Of a stretch of 56,975 nt of DNA, positions 19,473 to 28,436 are shown piece by piece. Where the stretch lies: NCBI GenBank assembly GCA_938038385.1, contig CALHRD010000016.1:1-56975 (forward strand). The letters are read 5' to 3'. The notes beneath the pieces were generated by a model. It was not told where the DNA came from and did not search any database. It was given only the letters and a program-made list of their open reading frames with translations. The position numbers and the translations under genes are program-made. The stretch comes from an uncultured Burkholderiales bacterium. GTDB lineage: Bacteria; Pseudomonadota; Gammaproteobacteria; Burkholderiales; Thiobacillaceae. Position 1 is the stretch's first letter, and each line of letters begins with the position of its first letter.

Positions 19473-20378
19473 ATGGATAGTGCCAGGGTCAAGGAATTCC
19501 TCCTCGAACTGCAGGCGCTGATCGTCGAGCGCCTGGAACAGGTCGACGGCAAGCCCTTCCTGCGTGACGAATGGCAGCGTCCCGAGGGCGGCGGTGGGCT
19601 GACCCGCCTGATCGAGCAAGGCAACGTGCTGGAGCGCGGCGGCGTGAACTTCTCCCACGTCAAGGGCGAGCGACTGCCCCCCTCCGCCACCGCCCACCGG
19701 CCCGAGCTGGCCGGCAGGCCCTGGGAAGCGATGGGCGTCTCCCTGGTCATGCACCCGCGCAACCCCTATGTGCCGACCGTGCACATGAACGTGCGCTTCT
19801 TCTGCGCCTATGCCGCGGAAGGCGGCGCCGAGCCGATCTGGTGGTTCGGCGGCGGCATGGACCTCACCCCCTACTACGGCTTCGAGGAGGACGCGCGGCA
19901 CTTCCACGGCATGTGCAAGCGCGCCCTCGACCCCTTCGGCCCCGACTACCATCCGCGCTTCAAGAAGTGGTGCGACGAGTACTTCTTCCTCAAACATCGC
20001 GGTGAGCCGCGCGGCGTTGGCGGCATCTTCTACGACGACTTCAGCGAAGGCGGGTTTACGCACGCCTTCAACCTCACCGAGAGCGTGGGCGATCACTTCC
20101 TGCCCGCCTACGTGCCCATCCTGGAACGGCGGGCGGACACCCCTTACGGCGAGCGCGAGCGCGACTTCCAGGCCTACCGCCGCGGCCGTTACGTGGAATT
20201 CAACCTGGTGTGGGACCGCGGCACCCTGTTCGGGCTGCAGTCGGGCGGCCGCACCGAATCCATCCTCATGTCCCTGCCGCCCATCGTGAAGTGGCGCTAC
20301 GACTGGCACCCCGAGGCCGGCACGGCCGAGGCCAGGCTCTACACGGACTTCCTCAAACCCCGCGACTGGATCGGCTGA
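19473..20378 (+). CDS. hemF: Oxygen-dependent coproporphyrinogen III oxidase
   Basis: Decarboxylates two propionates of coproporphyrinogen III using O2, a late heme step. From ATG 19473 it has 301 residues, the standard bacterial length. Landmarks are [56 protein letters not shown] and the C-terminal [22 protein letters not shown]. The frame extends upstream to 19299, but the extension crosses the hairpin and is not family-like. Its presence argues for at least microaerobic growth. The big penicillin-binding protein gene starts 6 bases after its stop, and hemA follows that. Confidence 0.97.
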   Translation: MDSARVKEFLLELQALIVERLEQVDGKPFLRDEWQRPEGGGGLTRLIEQGNVLERGGVNFSHVKGERLPPSATAHRPELAGRPWEAMGVSLVMHPRNPYVPTVHMNVRFFCAYAAEGGAEPIWWFGGGMDLTPYYGFEEDARHFHGMCKRALDPFGPDYHPRFKKWCDEYFFLKHRGEPRGVGGIFYDDFSEGGFTHAFNLTESVGDHFLPAYVPILERRADTPYGERERDFQAYRRGRYVEFNLVWDRGTLFGLQSGGRTESILMSLPPIVKWRYDWHPEAGTAEARLYTDFLKPRDWIG

Positions 20379-20384
20379 CGACGC

Positions 20385-23300
20385 ATGGAGGGGGGGGCGC
20401 TGTTCCGCCGCCCGGCGCGGCGCTGGTTGTGGCCGCTCGGCATACTGCTGTTGCTGACGGCGGCCGTCATCGCCGCCTATGAACTCATCGCCTCGCCCTT
20501 GCAGGCCCAGTTCCTCGCCCGCTACGGCGAGCGGTTGAAGTTCTGGCTGGCGGACGGCCCCAGCGACAGCATCCGTTTTCCCAAGGCGGGGCCGCACGAT
20601 ATCCGGCTGGGCTACGTGGGCCTGCCCGAGTTCGTCGAGCGCCTGGAACAGGCCGGGTTCGCGGTCACGCACCAGGCCCGCATCTCGCCCGAGATGGCCC
20701 GGCTCGACGATCTGGGTTTGTACCTGCCCTATCACGAAAAGACCGCGGCCGGCCTCGACGTGCGCGACTGCCGGGGAGACTCGCTCTACACCGTGCGCTA
20801 CCCGCGCCAGGCCTATCCCGATTTCGAGTCCATCCCGCCGGTGGTGGCCAACACCCTGCTGTTCATCGAGAATCGGGAGCTGCTCGACCCCAACCATCCG
20901 CAGCGCAACCCGGCCGTGGAATGGGATCGGCTGGCCCAGGCGGTGCTGGAAAAGGCGATGCAGGTGGTGGATCCGAAGCGCAACGTGCCGGGCGGCTCAA
21001 CCCTGGCCACCCAGATCGAGAAATATCGCCACTCGCCCGACGGTCTCACCCTCACCGCCACCGACAAGCTGCGTCAGATGGCCTCCGCCAGCCTGCGCGC
21101 CTATCTGGACGGCCCCGACACCCGGGTCACCCGCCAGCGCATCGTGCTGGACTACCTCAACAGCGTGCCGCTTGCTGCCGCCCCCGGTTTCGGCGAGGTA
21201 CACGGTCTGGCCGAGGGCCTCAAGGCCTGGTTCGATCTGGATTTCGACGAGGTCAACCGCCTGCTGTCCCGACCCGCGCCCACACCAGAGGCGGCACGCG
21301 CCTACAAGCATGTGCTCGGTCTGCTGGTTTCGCAACGCAAACCTTCCTGGTATCTGCTGAGCGGGCGTGACAACCTGGACCGGCAGGTGGACACCCACCT
21401 CAGGCTCCTGGCCGACGCCGGTGTCATCACGCCCGCCTTCCGTGACCTGGCCCTGCGGCAACGCATCCGCTTCGCCGAGGGCAATCAGCGCGCGGGCAAC
21501 GGCCGGACCGCCAACTATGTCGAACAGAAGGCGGCCAACGCCATCCGGGTGGAACTGGCCCAACGCCTGGGCGTGCCCGGTCTGTACGATCTGGACCGCC
21601 TGGACCTGAAGGCCGAGGCGACCCTGCACATGCCCACCCAGCGTGCCATCGCCGACTTCCTGAGCCGGCTGGACGACCCCGTCCTGGTCGAGGCCGCCGG
21701 CCTCTATGGCCCCTACCTGCTCTCGCCGGGCAACGACCTCAAGAAGCCGATCTACAGCTTCACCCTCTATCAGCTCACGGATCGCGGCGCGCTTCTGCGC
21801 GTGCAGGCGGACAACCTGAACCAGCCCTTCGACATCAACCGCCAGGCCAAGCTCGACATGGGCTCCTCGGCCAAGCTGCGCACCCTCATCACCTATCTGG
21901 GCATCATCGCCGAACTGCATGCCCAGTACGGCGGCCTGAACGACAAACAGCTGGCGGCGGTGAAGCCGTCCGAAAAGGACGTCCTGACGCAGTGGGTCAT
22001 CGGCCACCTGAGACATGGCGGGGACAAGTCGCTCGAGGCCACGCTGGAGGCCGCGATGTCCCGCGTCTACTCGGCCAGCACGGCCGAGGCCTTCTTCACC
22101 GGCGGCGGCGTGCACCGCTTCGCCAACTTCAAACGCGAGGACGACAGCAAGGTCATGGACCTGTGGGAGGCCACCCGCAACTCGGTGAACCTGCCGTTCA
22201 TCCGCCTCATGCGCGACATCGTCCGCCACTTCATGTACCGCGCGCCGAGCACGGCGGCACGGGTGCTGACGGATGCCGAGGACCCCCGCCGGCAGTCCTA
22301 CCTGCTCAAATTCGCCGATCAGGAGGGGCGCGCCTTTCTTGCCCGCTTCTACAGGAAGTACAAGGGACTTCCGCCCGAGGATGCGACCGCCAACCTGATC
22401 AACCACCTGTCGGCGCATCCCAGGCGGCTGGCCGCCGTATATCGTTACCTGGAACCTCAGGCCGATCTCGATGCCTTCAAGGCCTTCATGCAGCGTCGGC
22501 TTGCCAGCCCCGGCGCCTTCGACGATCAGGATTACGCCGCCCTGTACGAGACCTATGGTCCGGACAAATTCAACCTGTCCGACCGCGGCTACATCACCCA
22601 GATCCACCCGCTGGAGCTGTGGCTGGTGGCCTATCTGCGCCAGCACCCGCAGGCCGGCTGGAACGAGGTCGTACAGGCCAGCACGAAGGAGCGCATCGAG
22701 GTCTACGACTGGCTGTTCAAGACCGGACGCAAGAATGCCCAGGACATCCGCATCCTCTCGCTGCTGGAGATCGAGGCCTTCCAGGAGATCCATCGTCGCT
22801 GGCAGCGGCTGGGCTACCCCTTCTCCAGCCTGGTGCCCTCCTACGCCACCGCCATCGGCTCCTCGGCAGACCGGCCGGCAGCGCTGGCCGAGCTCATCGG
22901 CGTCATCCTCAACGACGGCGCCAAGCTGCCCCCGGTCTCGCTCACCCGCCTGGAATTCGCCGCCGGCACGCCCTACCACACCGTGCTGGAACGGGAAAAG
23001 CCCAAGGCGGAGCAGATCTATCCGGCCGAGGTGGCGCGGGTGATCCGCAAGGCCCTGGTCAACGTGGTGGAGGAGGGCACCGCCCGGCGTCTGAAGGGCG
23101 CCTTCCCCCTGGCCGACGGGGGCCGTCTCGTCATCGGCGGCAAGACCGGCACCGGCGACCACCGCTACGAGGTCTACGGCCCCGGTGGTGTCGTGCTGGA
23201 ATCCAAGGTGGTCAACCGCACCGCCACCTTCGCCTTCTTCATGGGCACGGACTTTTTCGGCGTGATGACCGTGTTCGTTCCCGGCGAGGCGGCCGCCGAC

Positions 23301-23810
23301 TACAAGTTCACCAGCGGCCTGGCGGTGCAGATCGTCAAGGCCATGGAGCCGGCCCTGCGTCCGCTGGTGATCGCCGAGCCGACACCGGAACCGGGGTGGG
23401 AGCAGACGCTGCGGGAATTCGAGGCCGAGACGCCCGCCCGTGCGGGGATCCCCCCGAAGGTCTCGGCCCTGGGGGCGGATGAGGACGCGGCAAGCACTGC
23501 CGACGCGGGCGAGGTCGACCGACAGGTCACCGTCCCTGCCGTGACGGCGTCCCCAGCCCTCCCGCCTCCGGCTGCCTCCCCTGCACCGGCCAGACCCAAA
23601 CCGCCCGCCCCCAAGACGGTGAGCGACGTGGAGAAGGCGATACCCGCGGCCCCCCCCGCACCCGCGCCCCCCTCAGCGCCGGCACCCGAGCCTCCGCCGG
23701 CGCCTGTCCCTGCGGAACAGATCGCCCCCGTCAAGGAGGCACCACCCTTGCCCGCGAAGCCAGCGCGGCGTCCCAGCGCCTGGGATGAAAAAGACCACAT
23801 CTCCCCGTGA
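20385..23810 (+). CDS. Large class A penicillin-binding protein (transglycosylase-transpeptidase)
   Basis: 1141-residue bifunctional peptidoglycan synthase anchored by one N-terminal membrane segment (~14-36). The GT51 glycosyltransferase part has the catalytic glutamate E162 in LLFIENREL and GGSTLATQIEKYR. The transpeptidase part carries S494-S-A-K497 (SxxK) in DMGSSAKLRTL and K920-T-G in GGKTGTG. A ~130-residue Pro/Ala-rich C-terminal tail follows residue ~1010. The length is well above Escherichia coli PBP1a/1b (about 840-850), with extra sequence between GT51 and the Ser motif and after it. It starts 6 bases after hemF. The start at 20385 is the only reasonable ATG. Confidence 0.88.
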   Translation: MEGGALFRRPARRWLWPLGILLLLTAAVIAAYELIASPLQAQFLARYGERLKFWLADGPSDSIRFPKAGPHDIRLGYVGLPEFVERLEQAGFAVTHQARISPEMARLDDLGLYLPYHEKTAAGLDVRDCRGDSLYTVRYPRQAYPDFESIPPVVANTLLFIENRELLDPNHPQRNPAVEWDRLAQAVLEKAMQVVDPKRNVPGGSTLATQIEKYRHSPDGLTLTATDKLRQMASASLRAYLDGPDTRVTRQRIVLDYLNSVPLAAAPGFGEVHGLAEGLKAWFDLDFDEVNRLLSRPAPTPEAARAYKHVLGLLVSQRKPSWYLLSGRDNLDRQVDTHLRLLADAGVITPAFRDLALRQRIRFAEGNQRAGNGRTANYVEQKAANAIRVELAQRLGVPGLYDLDRLDLKAEATLHMPTQRAIADFLSRLDDPVLVEAAGLYGPYLLSPGNDLKKPIYSFTLYQLTDRGALLRVQADNLNQPFDINRQAKLDMGSSAKLRTLITYLGIIAELHAQYGGLNDKQLAAVKPSEKDVLTQWVIGHLRHGGDKSLEATLEAAMSRVYSASTAEAFFTGGGVHRFANFKREDDSKVMDLWEATRNSVNLPFIRLMRDIVRHFMYRAPSTAARVLTDAEDPRRQSYLLKFADQEGRAFLARFYRKYKGLPPEDATANLINHLSAHPRRLAAVYRYLEPQADLDAFKAFMQRRLASPGAFDDQDYAALYETYGPDKFNLSDRGYITQIHPLELWLVAYLRQHPQAGWNEVVQASTKERIEVYDWLFKTGRKNAQDIRILSLLEIEAFQEIHRRWQRLGYPFSSLVPSYATAIGSSADRPAALAELIGVILNDGAKLPPVSLTRLEFAAGTPYHTVLEREKPKAEQIYPAEVARVIRKALVNVVEEGTARRLKGAFPLADGGRLVIGGKTGTGDHRYEVYGPGGVVLESKVVNRTATFAFFMGTDFFGVMTVFVPGEAAADYKFTSGLAVQIVKAMEPALRPLVIAEPTPEPGWEQTLREFEAETPARAGIPPKVSALGADEDAASTADAGEVDRQVTVPAVTASPALPPPAASPAPARPKPPAPKTVSDVEKAIPAAPPAPAPPSAPAPEPPPAPVPAEQIAPVKEAPPLPAKPARRPSAWDEKDHISP

Positions 23811-23870
23811 GGTACGCATACAGCCGTTCGGAGTACAATGTGGCCGATTTCCCTGCGCGATATCAATGAC

Positions 23871-25121
23871 ATGCAGCTCCTCGCCTGCGGCGTGAACCAT
23901 CACACGGCCCCGGTGGCGATCCGGGAGCGGGTGGCCTTTCCGGCCGAGGTCCTGCCCCATGCGCTGGTGGACGTGACCGGGCGCGAGGTGGCGCGCGAAG
24001 CGGCCATCCTGTCCACCTGCAACCGCACCGAGATCTATTGCAGCACCGCCGAGCCGGAAGGCGTGGTCGAGTGGATGAGCCGCTTCCACCGCCTGGAGCC
24101 GCGTGAGGTCAAGCCCTACCTCTACCTGCTGCCAGGCGATCAGGCGGTGAAGCATGCCTTCCGGGTGGCCTCCGGCCTGGACTCCATGGTGCTCGGGGAG
24201 ACCCAGATCCTGGGCCAGATGAAGCAGGCGGCCGACAAGGCCCAGGCCGCCGGCACCCTGGGCCTGATGCTCAACAAGCTGTTCCAGCGCACCTTCTCCG
24301 TGGCCAAGGAGGTCCGCTCCGCCACCGAGATCGGCGCCAACACCGTCTCCATGTCCGCCGCCGCGGTCACCCTGGCCGCGCGCATCTTTGCCGATCTGTC
24401 GGAGCAGGCGGTGCTTTTCGTCGGCGCGGGCGAGATGATCGAACTGGTCGCCACCCATTTCGCCGCCCGCAAACCCCGCCGGCTGATGGTGGTGAACCGG
24501 ACCCAGGAACGGGCGCGGGAGCTGGCCAAGCGCTTCGGTGGCGAGGCGGCGGCGCTCAACGCCCTGCCCGAGCTGCTGCCCGATTTCGACATCCTCATCA
24601 CCTCCACCGCGAGCCCCCTGCCCATCATCGGCCTGGGTCTGGTCGAGCGCGCCGTCAAGCTGCGCAAGCACCGGCCCATGTTCATGGTGGACCTGGCCGT
24701 ACCGCGCGACATCGAGCCCGAGGTCGGGGAACTCAGCGATGTCTTCCTCTACACGGTCGACGATCTCGGCGAGGTGGTGCGCGATGGCCAGGATGCCCGC
24801 CAGGCGCAGGTCGTCCAGGCCGAGGCCATCATCGACGCCAGCGTGCACGAATTCATGCACTGGGTGGACAGCCGCCGTGCGGTGCCCACCCTGCGGGCGT
24901 TGCGCGACCATGCCGAGCGCCTGCGCCGGCACGAGCTGGAAAAGGCGCACAAAATGCTGGCGCGCGGCGAGGACCCGACGCAGGTCCTGGAGGCCATGAG
25001 CCGGGCACTGATGAACAAGTACCTGCACGACCCAAGCAGCGCCCTGAACCAGGCCGGCGCCAACGAACGGGACGAACTGACCCGGCTCGTCCACCGGCTT
25101 TACAACCTGCACAACGATTAG
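23871..25121 (+). CDS. hemA: Glutamyl-tRNA reductase
   Basis: First committed step of C5 tetrapyrrole synthesis: reduces glutamyl-tRNA to glutamate-1-semialdehyde with NADPH. From ATG 23871 there are 416 residues, starting [21 protein letters not shown], with the catalytic Cys50 in [26 protein letters not shown] and the NADPH-binding [12 protein letters not shown]. An in-frame ATG at 23838 would add 11 residues absent from the family. TACAAT at 23834-23839 could be a -10. The order hemA-prfA-prmC is widely conserved; hemF lies two genes upstream, so heme genes cluster here. Confidence 0.97.
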   Translation: MQLLACGVNHHTAPVAIRERVAFPAEVLPHALVDVTGREVAREAAILSTCNRTEIYCSTAEPEGVVEWMSRFHRLEPREVKPYLYLLPGDQAVKHAFRVASGLDSMVLGETQILGQMKQAADKAQAAGTLGLMLNKLFQRTFSVAKEVRSATEIGANTVSMSAAAVTLAARIFADLSEQAVLFVGAGEMIELVATHFAARKPRRLMVVNRTQERARELAKRFGGEAAALNALPELLPDFDILITSTASPLPIIGLGLVERAVKLRKHRPMFMVDLAVPRDIEPEVGELSDVFLYTVDDLGEVVRDGQDARQAQVVQAEAIIDASVHEFMHWVDSRRAVPTLRALRDHAERLRRHELEKAHKMLARGEDPTQVLEAMSRALMNKYLHDPSSALNQAGANERDELTRLVHRLYNLHND

Positions 25122-25175
25122 CCGGCTGGCGGCAGTTCGCAGCCGGCATGGCTGCGGAACGATCAAAGCGTTCGC

Positions 25176-26258
25176 ATGAACCCTACCCTCATCGACAAGC
25201 TCGACCGGCTCTCCGACCGCCTGGAGGAACTCAACGGTCTGCTGGCCCAGAAGGACGCCACGGCCGACATGGAGAGCTATCGCCGTCTGTCACGCGAACA
25301 TGCCGAACTGACGCCGCTGGTCGAGCACTACCGCGCCTGGCGCCAGGCCCGGCAGGACCTCGAAGCCGCCGAGGGCTGGCTTGCCGACCCCGAGATGCGC
25401 GAACTCGCGCAGGAGGAGCAGGCTGCGGCCGCGGCGCGTCTAGCCGAGCTGGAGCGGGCCCTGCAGGTCCTGCTACTGCCGCGCGACCCCAACGACGAGC
25501 GCAACCTCTTCCTCGAGATCCGCGCCGGCACCGGCGGCAACGAATCCGCCCTTTTCGCCGGCGACCTCCTGCGCATGTACACCCGCTATGCCGAGCGTCA
25601 GGGCTGGCGGGTGGAGCTGCTGTCGGAGAGCCCCGGCGAGGTGGGCGGCTACAAGGAGGTGATCTGCAAGGTCAGCGGCCAGGGCGCCTATTCCCGGCTC
25701 AAGTTCGAATCCGGCGGCCACCGCGTGCAGCGCGTGCCGGAGACCGAATCGCAGGGCCGCATCCACACCTCCGCCTGCACCGTGGCGGTGATGCCCGAGG
25801 CCGATGAGGTGGGCGAGGTGGAGATCAACCCGGCCGACCTCAAGATCGACACCTTCCGCGCCAGCGGTGCCGGCGGTCAGCACATCAACAAGACCGACAG
25901 TGCCGTGCGCATCACCCACCTGCCCACCGGCATGGTGGTGGAATGCCAGGACGACCGCTCGCAGCACCGCAACAAGGCAGCCGCCCTAGCGGTGCTGGCG
26001 GCGCGGCTCAAGGACATGCGCGAACGCGAGGCGCGGGCCAGGGAGGCCAGCACGCGCAAGGGACTGGTGGGCAGCGGCGAGCGCTCCGACCGCATCCGCA
26101 CCTACAATTTCCCGCAGGGCCGGGTCACCGACCACCGCATCAACCTCACCCTGTACAAGCTCGACGCCGTCATGGAGGGCGAGCTCGACGAGATCATCGC
26201 CGCGCTCCAGGCAGAGCACCAGGCCGAACTGCTCGCCGCCCTGGCAGGCGAGACGTGA
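25176..26258 (+). CDS. prfA: Peptide chain release factor 1
   Basis: Reads UAA and UAG stop codons and triggers peptide release. It has 360 residues, the exact Escherichia coli length. The GGQ motif is at 233-235 ([17 protein letters not shown]). The codon-recognising PxT tripeptide appears as PET in [16 protein letters not shown]1 usually has PVT or PAT, so the middle residue is slightly unusual. It lies between hemA and prmC, whose product methylates the GGQ glutamine. Confidence 0.97.
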   Translation: MNPTLIDKLDRLSDRLEELNGLLAQKDATADMESYRRLSREHAELTPLVEHYRAWRQARQDLEAAEGWLADPEMRELAQEEQAAAAARLAELERALQVLLLPRDPNDERNLFLEIRAGTGGNESALFAGDLLRMYTRYAERQGWRVELLSESPGEVGGYKEVICKVSGQGAYSRLKFESGGHRVQRVPETESQGRIHTSACTVAVMPEADEVGEVEINPADLKIDTFRASGAGGQHINKTDSAVRITHLPTGMVVECQDDRSQHRNKAAALAVLAARLKDMREREARAREASTRKGLVGSGERSDRIRTYNFPQGRVTDHRINLTLYKLDAVMEGELDEIIAALQAEHQAELLAALAGET

Positions 26259-26268
26259 GGGGCAGACC

Positions 26269-27234
26269 ATGACCGAAGGCCGGGCGACTCGATCGGCACT
26301 CCCCCCAGGCGGAAACTTCCCGACCGCGCGCAAGTGCGTGCCGGCAGGGGGCGCGACGCCTGCGCAGCCACGGCTGGAGAGTTGGCTGAAGCATGCCGCC
26401 GGGGGCCTGACCGCCGCCTTGGGTCTCGCACCCTGGGAGGCCCGACTCGAGGCCCAGGTCCTGGCCGCCCACACCCTGGGCGTCGGCCGCGCCTGGCTGG
26501 TGGCGCATGGCCGCGACACCCTCGCCGCTGCCCAAACCGACGCCCTCGAAACCTGTCTCGGTCGCCGCCTGGCCGGCGAACCGGTGGCCTATATCCTTGG
26601 CCGACGCGAGTTTTACGGCATCGACTTCAGCGTCACCCCTGACGTGCTCATCCCCCGGCCGGAGACCGAGACCCTGGTCGAGGTCGCCCTGCAGCGTCTG
26701 CCCCCAGACCGGCCGTGCCGCATCCTCGATCTCGGCACCGGCAGCGGCGTCATCGCCCTCACCCTCGCCCGCCTGCGCCCCGCGGCCCAGGTCTGGGCCA
26801 TCGACGCGAGCGCCGCCGCTCTGGCCGTGGCCAGGCGCAACGCCGCGGCCCTGGGGCTTGCGCGCGTGCATTTCCGGCAGGCCGACTGGTACCCGCCGGA
26901 CAGTGTAAAAAATTTCGACATGATCGTTTCCAACCCCCCCTACGTGGCTGCAGCAGACCCTCACCTCGGCCGTGGCGACCTGCGCTTCGAGCCCCGCAGC
27001 GCCCTGGCAGCCGGGCCGGACGGCCTCGATGCCATCCGTGCCATCGCCGCCGGCGCCCCAGCGCATCTGTGCCCCGGCGGCTGGCTGTTGCTCGAACACG
27101 GTCACGACCAGGCCGAGGCCTGCCAAGGACTGATGCAGGAGGCCGGCCTGACGGCGATCCTCACCCTGCCGGACCTTGCCGGCCAGCCACGGGTCAGCGG
27201 CGGTCGCCGGCCGGCGGAGCCGAGCGCGTCATGA
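26269..27234 (+). CDS. prmC: Release factor glutamine-N5 methyltransferase
   Basis: Methylates the glutamine of the GGQ motif in RF1/RF2. The SAM-binding DLGTGSGVIALTLA and the catalytic NPPY (SNPPYVAAADPHL) are intact, as is IPRPETETLVE. The ATG at 26269 gives 321 residues with about 30 N-terminal residues that do not look like the family; a GTG at 26338 would give a more typical length. Just before NPPY the segment DSVKNFDM is encoded by a sequence that is also a copy, in reverse, of a 19-bp motif found elsewhere (26902-26920). The start lies 10 bases after prfA; the stop overlaps the PqqD-like gene by ATGA. Confidence 0.95.
   Translation: MTEGRATRSALPPGGNFPTARKCVPAGGATPAQPRLESWLKHAAGGLTAALGLAPWEARLEAQVLAAHTLGVGRAWLVAHGRDTLAAAQTDALETCLGRRLAGEPVAYILGRREFYGIDFSVTPDVLIPRPETETLVEVALQRLPPDRPCRILDLGTGSGVIALTLARLRPAAQVWAIDASAAALAVARRNAAALGLARVHFRQADWYPPDSVKNFDMIVSNPPYVAAADPHLGRGDLRFEPRSALAAGPDGLDAIRAIAAGAPAHLCPGGWLLLEHGHDQAEACQGLMQEAGLTAILTLPDLAGQPRVSGGRRPAEPSAS
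26902..26920 (-). promoter_or_regulatory. 19-bp motif, copy 3, inside prmC
   Basis: On the minus strand it reads TGTCGAAATTTTTTACACT, matching 29633-29651 and 32440-32458 at 16 invariant positions plus variation at the three positions after TGTCG. It sits within coding sequence and encodes SVKNFD on the plus strand. Confidence 0.6.
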
Positions 27235-27548
27235 CCGAAGCAGCGCCCATCCGCTACCGCATCCCGCCCGGCGCCGGCTTCCAGCGCTGGCGCGAGGGTC
27301 CGGCGGCCCGTGAGTGGGTCGTCTATCACGACGGCACGGGCCAGACCCTGCGCCTGTCGGAAGTGGCCCTGGCCATCCTGGACGCCCTCATGGCGGCAGG
27401 CCCCCTGGATCCTGCCGGTATCGCCGCCGTCCTGGCCGGCCAGCTGGATGTTCCAGCCGACGACGATGAGCTGCAGACAGCGCTGAGTGGCCTCATCGAC
27501 GGCCTGCTCAGGCACGAGTTGATCGAGCCATGCGCCTGGGCGACCTGA
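27231..27548 (+). CDS. PqqD-like protein of the HPr-rel-A type system
   Basis: 105-residue small protein. The middle (about 25-100) has the PqqD pattern: a beta-rich start ending in YHDGTGQTLRLSEVALAILDAL, where the 'hit-or-not' beta strands lead to a helix starting at the conserved Ser/Glu, followed by an amphipathic helix pair (ELQTALSGLIDGLLRHELIEP). PqqD-like folds are RiPP recognition elements that bind leader peptides and present them to a modifying enzyme. Public models name such proteins 'HPr-rel-A system PqqD family' because they sit beside an HprK-related kinase, as here. The start overlaps prmC's stop (ATGA) and the end overlaps the kinase gene by 19 bases. The substrate is not known. 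Confidence 0.8.
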   Translation: MTEAAPIRYRIPPGAGFQRWREGPAAREWVVYHDGTGQTLRLSEVALAILDALMAAGPLDPAGIAAVLAGQLDVPADDDELQTALSGLIDGLLRHELIEPCAWAT

Positions 27549-28432
27549 CCCCGGCCGAGGCAAGAAGTCGGCTGCGCGAGGGGCTCGCCCTGGCCACCGG
27601 CCCCTTCGTCTTCCGCATCCAAAGCCGCCTGCCGCAGGTGGCGGTCAACCTGCACCGCCTCTACCCCGATTTCCCCCTGGCCGGGGGCCCCTTCGCCGAC
27701 TTCCACGTGCGCGTCGACCGCGTGCCGGGGCCACGCCGCTGGTTCAAACCGCAGGCGCAGTTCTGGCTGGAGGCCGTGACGCCCTTCAAACCCCTGCCCG
27801 CCGACCAGGCCTACGCCATGCTGGAATGGGGCATGAATTGGTGCATCGCCGGCCATGCCCACCACTACCTCATGCTGCACGCCGCGGTGCTGGAACGGGC
27901 GGGGCGGGCGCTCATCCTGCCCGGCGACCCCGGCGCGGGAAAAAGCACGCTCACCGCCGCCCTCATGCTCGACGGCTGGCGGCTGCTCTCCGACGAGATC
28001 ACCCTGATCGACCGCGATGACGGCCGCCTCCACGGGCTGGCGCGGCCGGTGAGTCTCAAGAATGCCTCCATCGAGGTCATCCGCGCCCATGCCCCGGCCG
28101 CGGTCTTCGGCGATGTGGCGCGCGACACGCACAAGGGCACCGTCTCCCACCTCAAACCCACGCCCGACAGCGTCGCCCGCACCGGCGAGCCGGCGCAGCC
28201 GGCCTGGATCGTCTTTCCGCGCTGGAAGCGGGACGCCCCCGCCCGGCTCACCCCCCACCCCAAGGCCGCCGCCTTCCTGCACCTGGCGAGCCACGCCTTC
28301 AACTACAGCCTGCTCGGCGCCCTCGGCTTCACGCTGACCGCGCGCCTGATGGACGCCGTAAGCTGTTGGGACTTCGAATACGGGCATCTGCCCGAGGCGC
28401 TGACCGTCTTCCGTGAACTGGCCGGGGCCTGA
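27530..28432 (+). CDS. HprK-related kinase A
   Basis: 300 residues. The central part resembles the catalytic domain of HPr kinase/phosphorylase: H117 in LMLHAAVL, the P-loop GDPGAGKST at 132-140, then D155-E156 in LLSDEITLIDRDDG at the place of HprK's catalytic aspartates. The regulatory N-terminal domain of true HprK is replaced by ~100 residues of other sequence, and no PTS or HPr gene is near, so it probably phosphorylates something other than HPr. HprK-like kinases also occur in lasso-peptide clusters, where they phosphorylate the peptide. Here it lies between a PqqD-like protein and a nucleotidyltransferase with tight overlaps, so the three likely work together. Confidence 0.84.
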   Translation: MRLGDLTPAEARSRLREGLALATGPFVFRIQSRLPQVAVNLHRLYPDFPLAGGPFADFHVRVDRVPGPRRWFKPQAQFWLEAVTPFKPLPADQAYAMLEWGMNWCIAGHAHHYLMLHAAVLERAGRALILPGDPGAGKSTLTAALMLDGWRLLSDEITLIDRDDGRLHGLARPVSLKNASIEVIRAHAPAAVFGDVARDTHKGTVSHLKPTPDSVARTGEPAQPAWIVFPRWKRDAPARLTPHPKAAAFLHLASHAFNYSLLGALGFTLTARLMDAVSCWDFEYGHLPEALTVFRELAGA

Positions 28433-28436
28433 GTCG

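Noticed and set aside
20997-23162. Long open frame on the minus strand (about 720 codons) opposite the penicillin-binding protein gene
   Set aside because: Shadow frame caused by high third-position GC; its protein is Gly/Gln/Val/His-biased with no known domain, while the plus strand encodes a clear enzyme. The same holds for the long minus-strand frames opposite the TonB receptor, hemF and hemA, and the plus-strand frames opposite selD and lnt.
27530-28432. True HPr kinase/phosphorylase
   Set aside because: No HPr, EI or PTS gene is adjacent, the HprK N-terminal domain is missing and the neighbours are a PqqD-like protein and a nucleotidyltransferase; HprK-related kinase A fits better.
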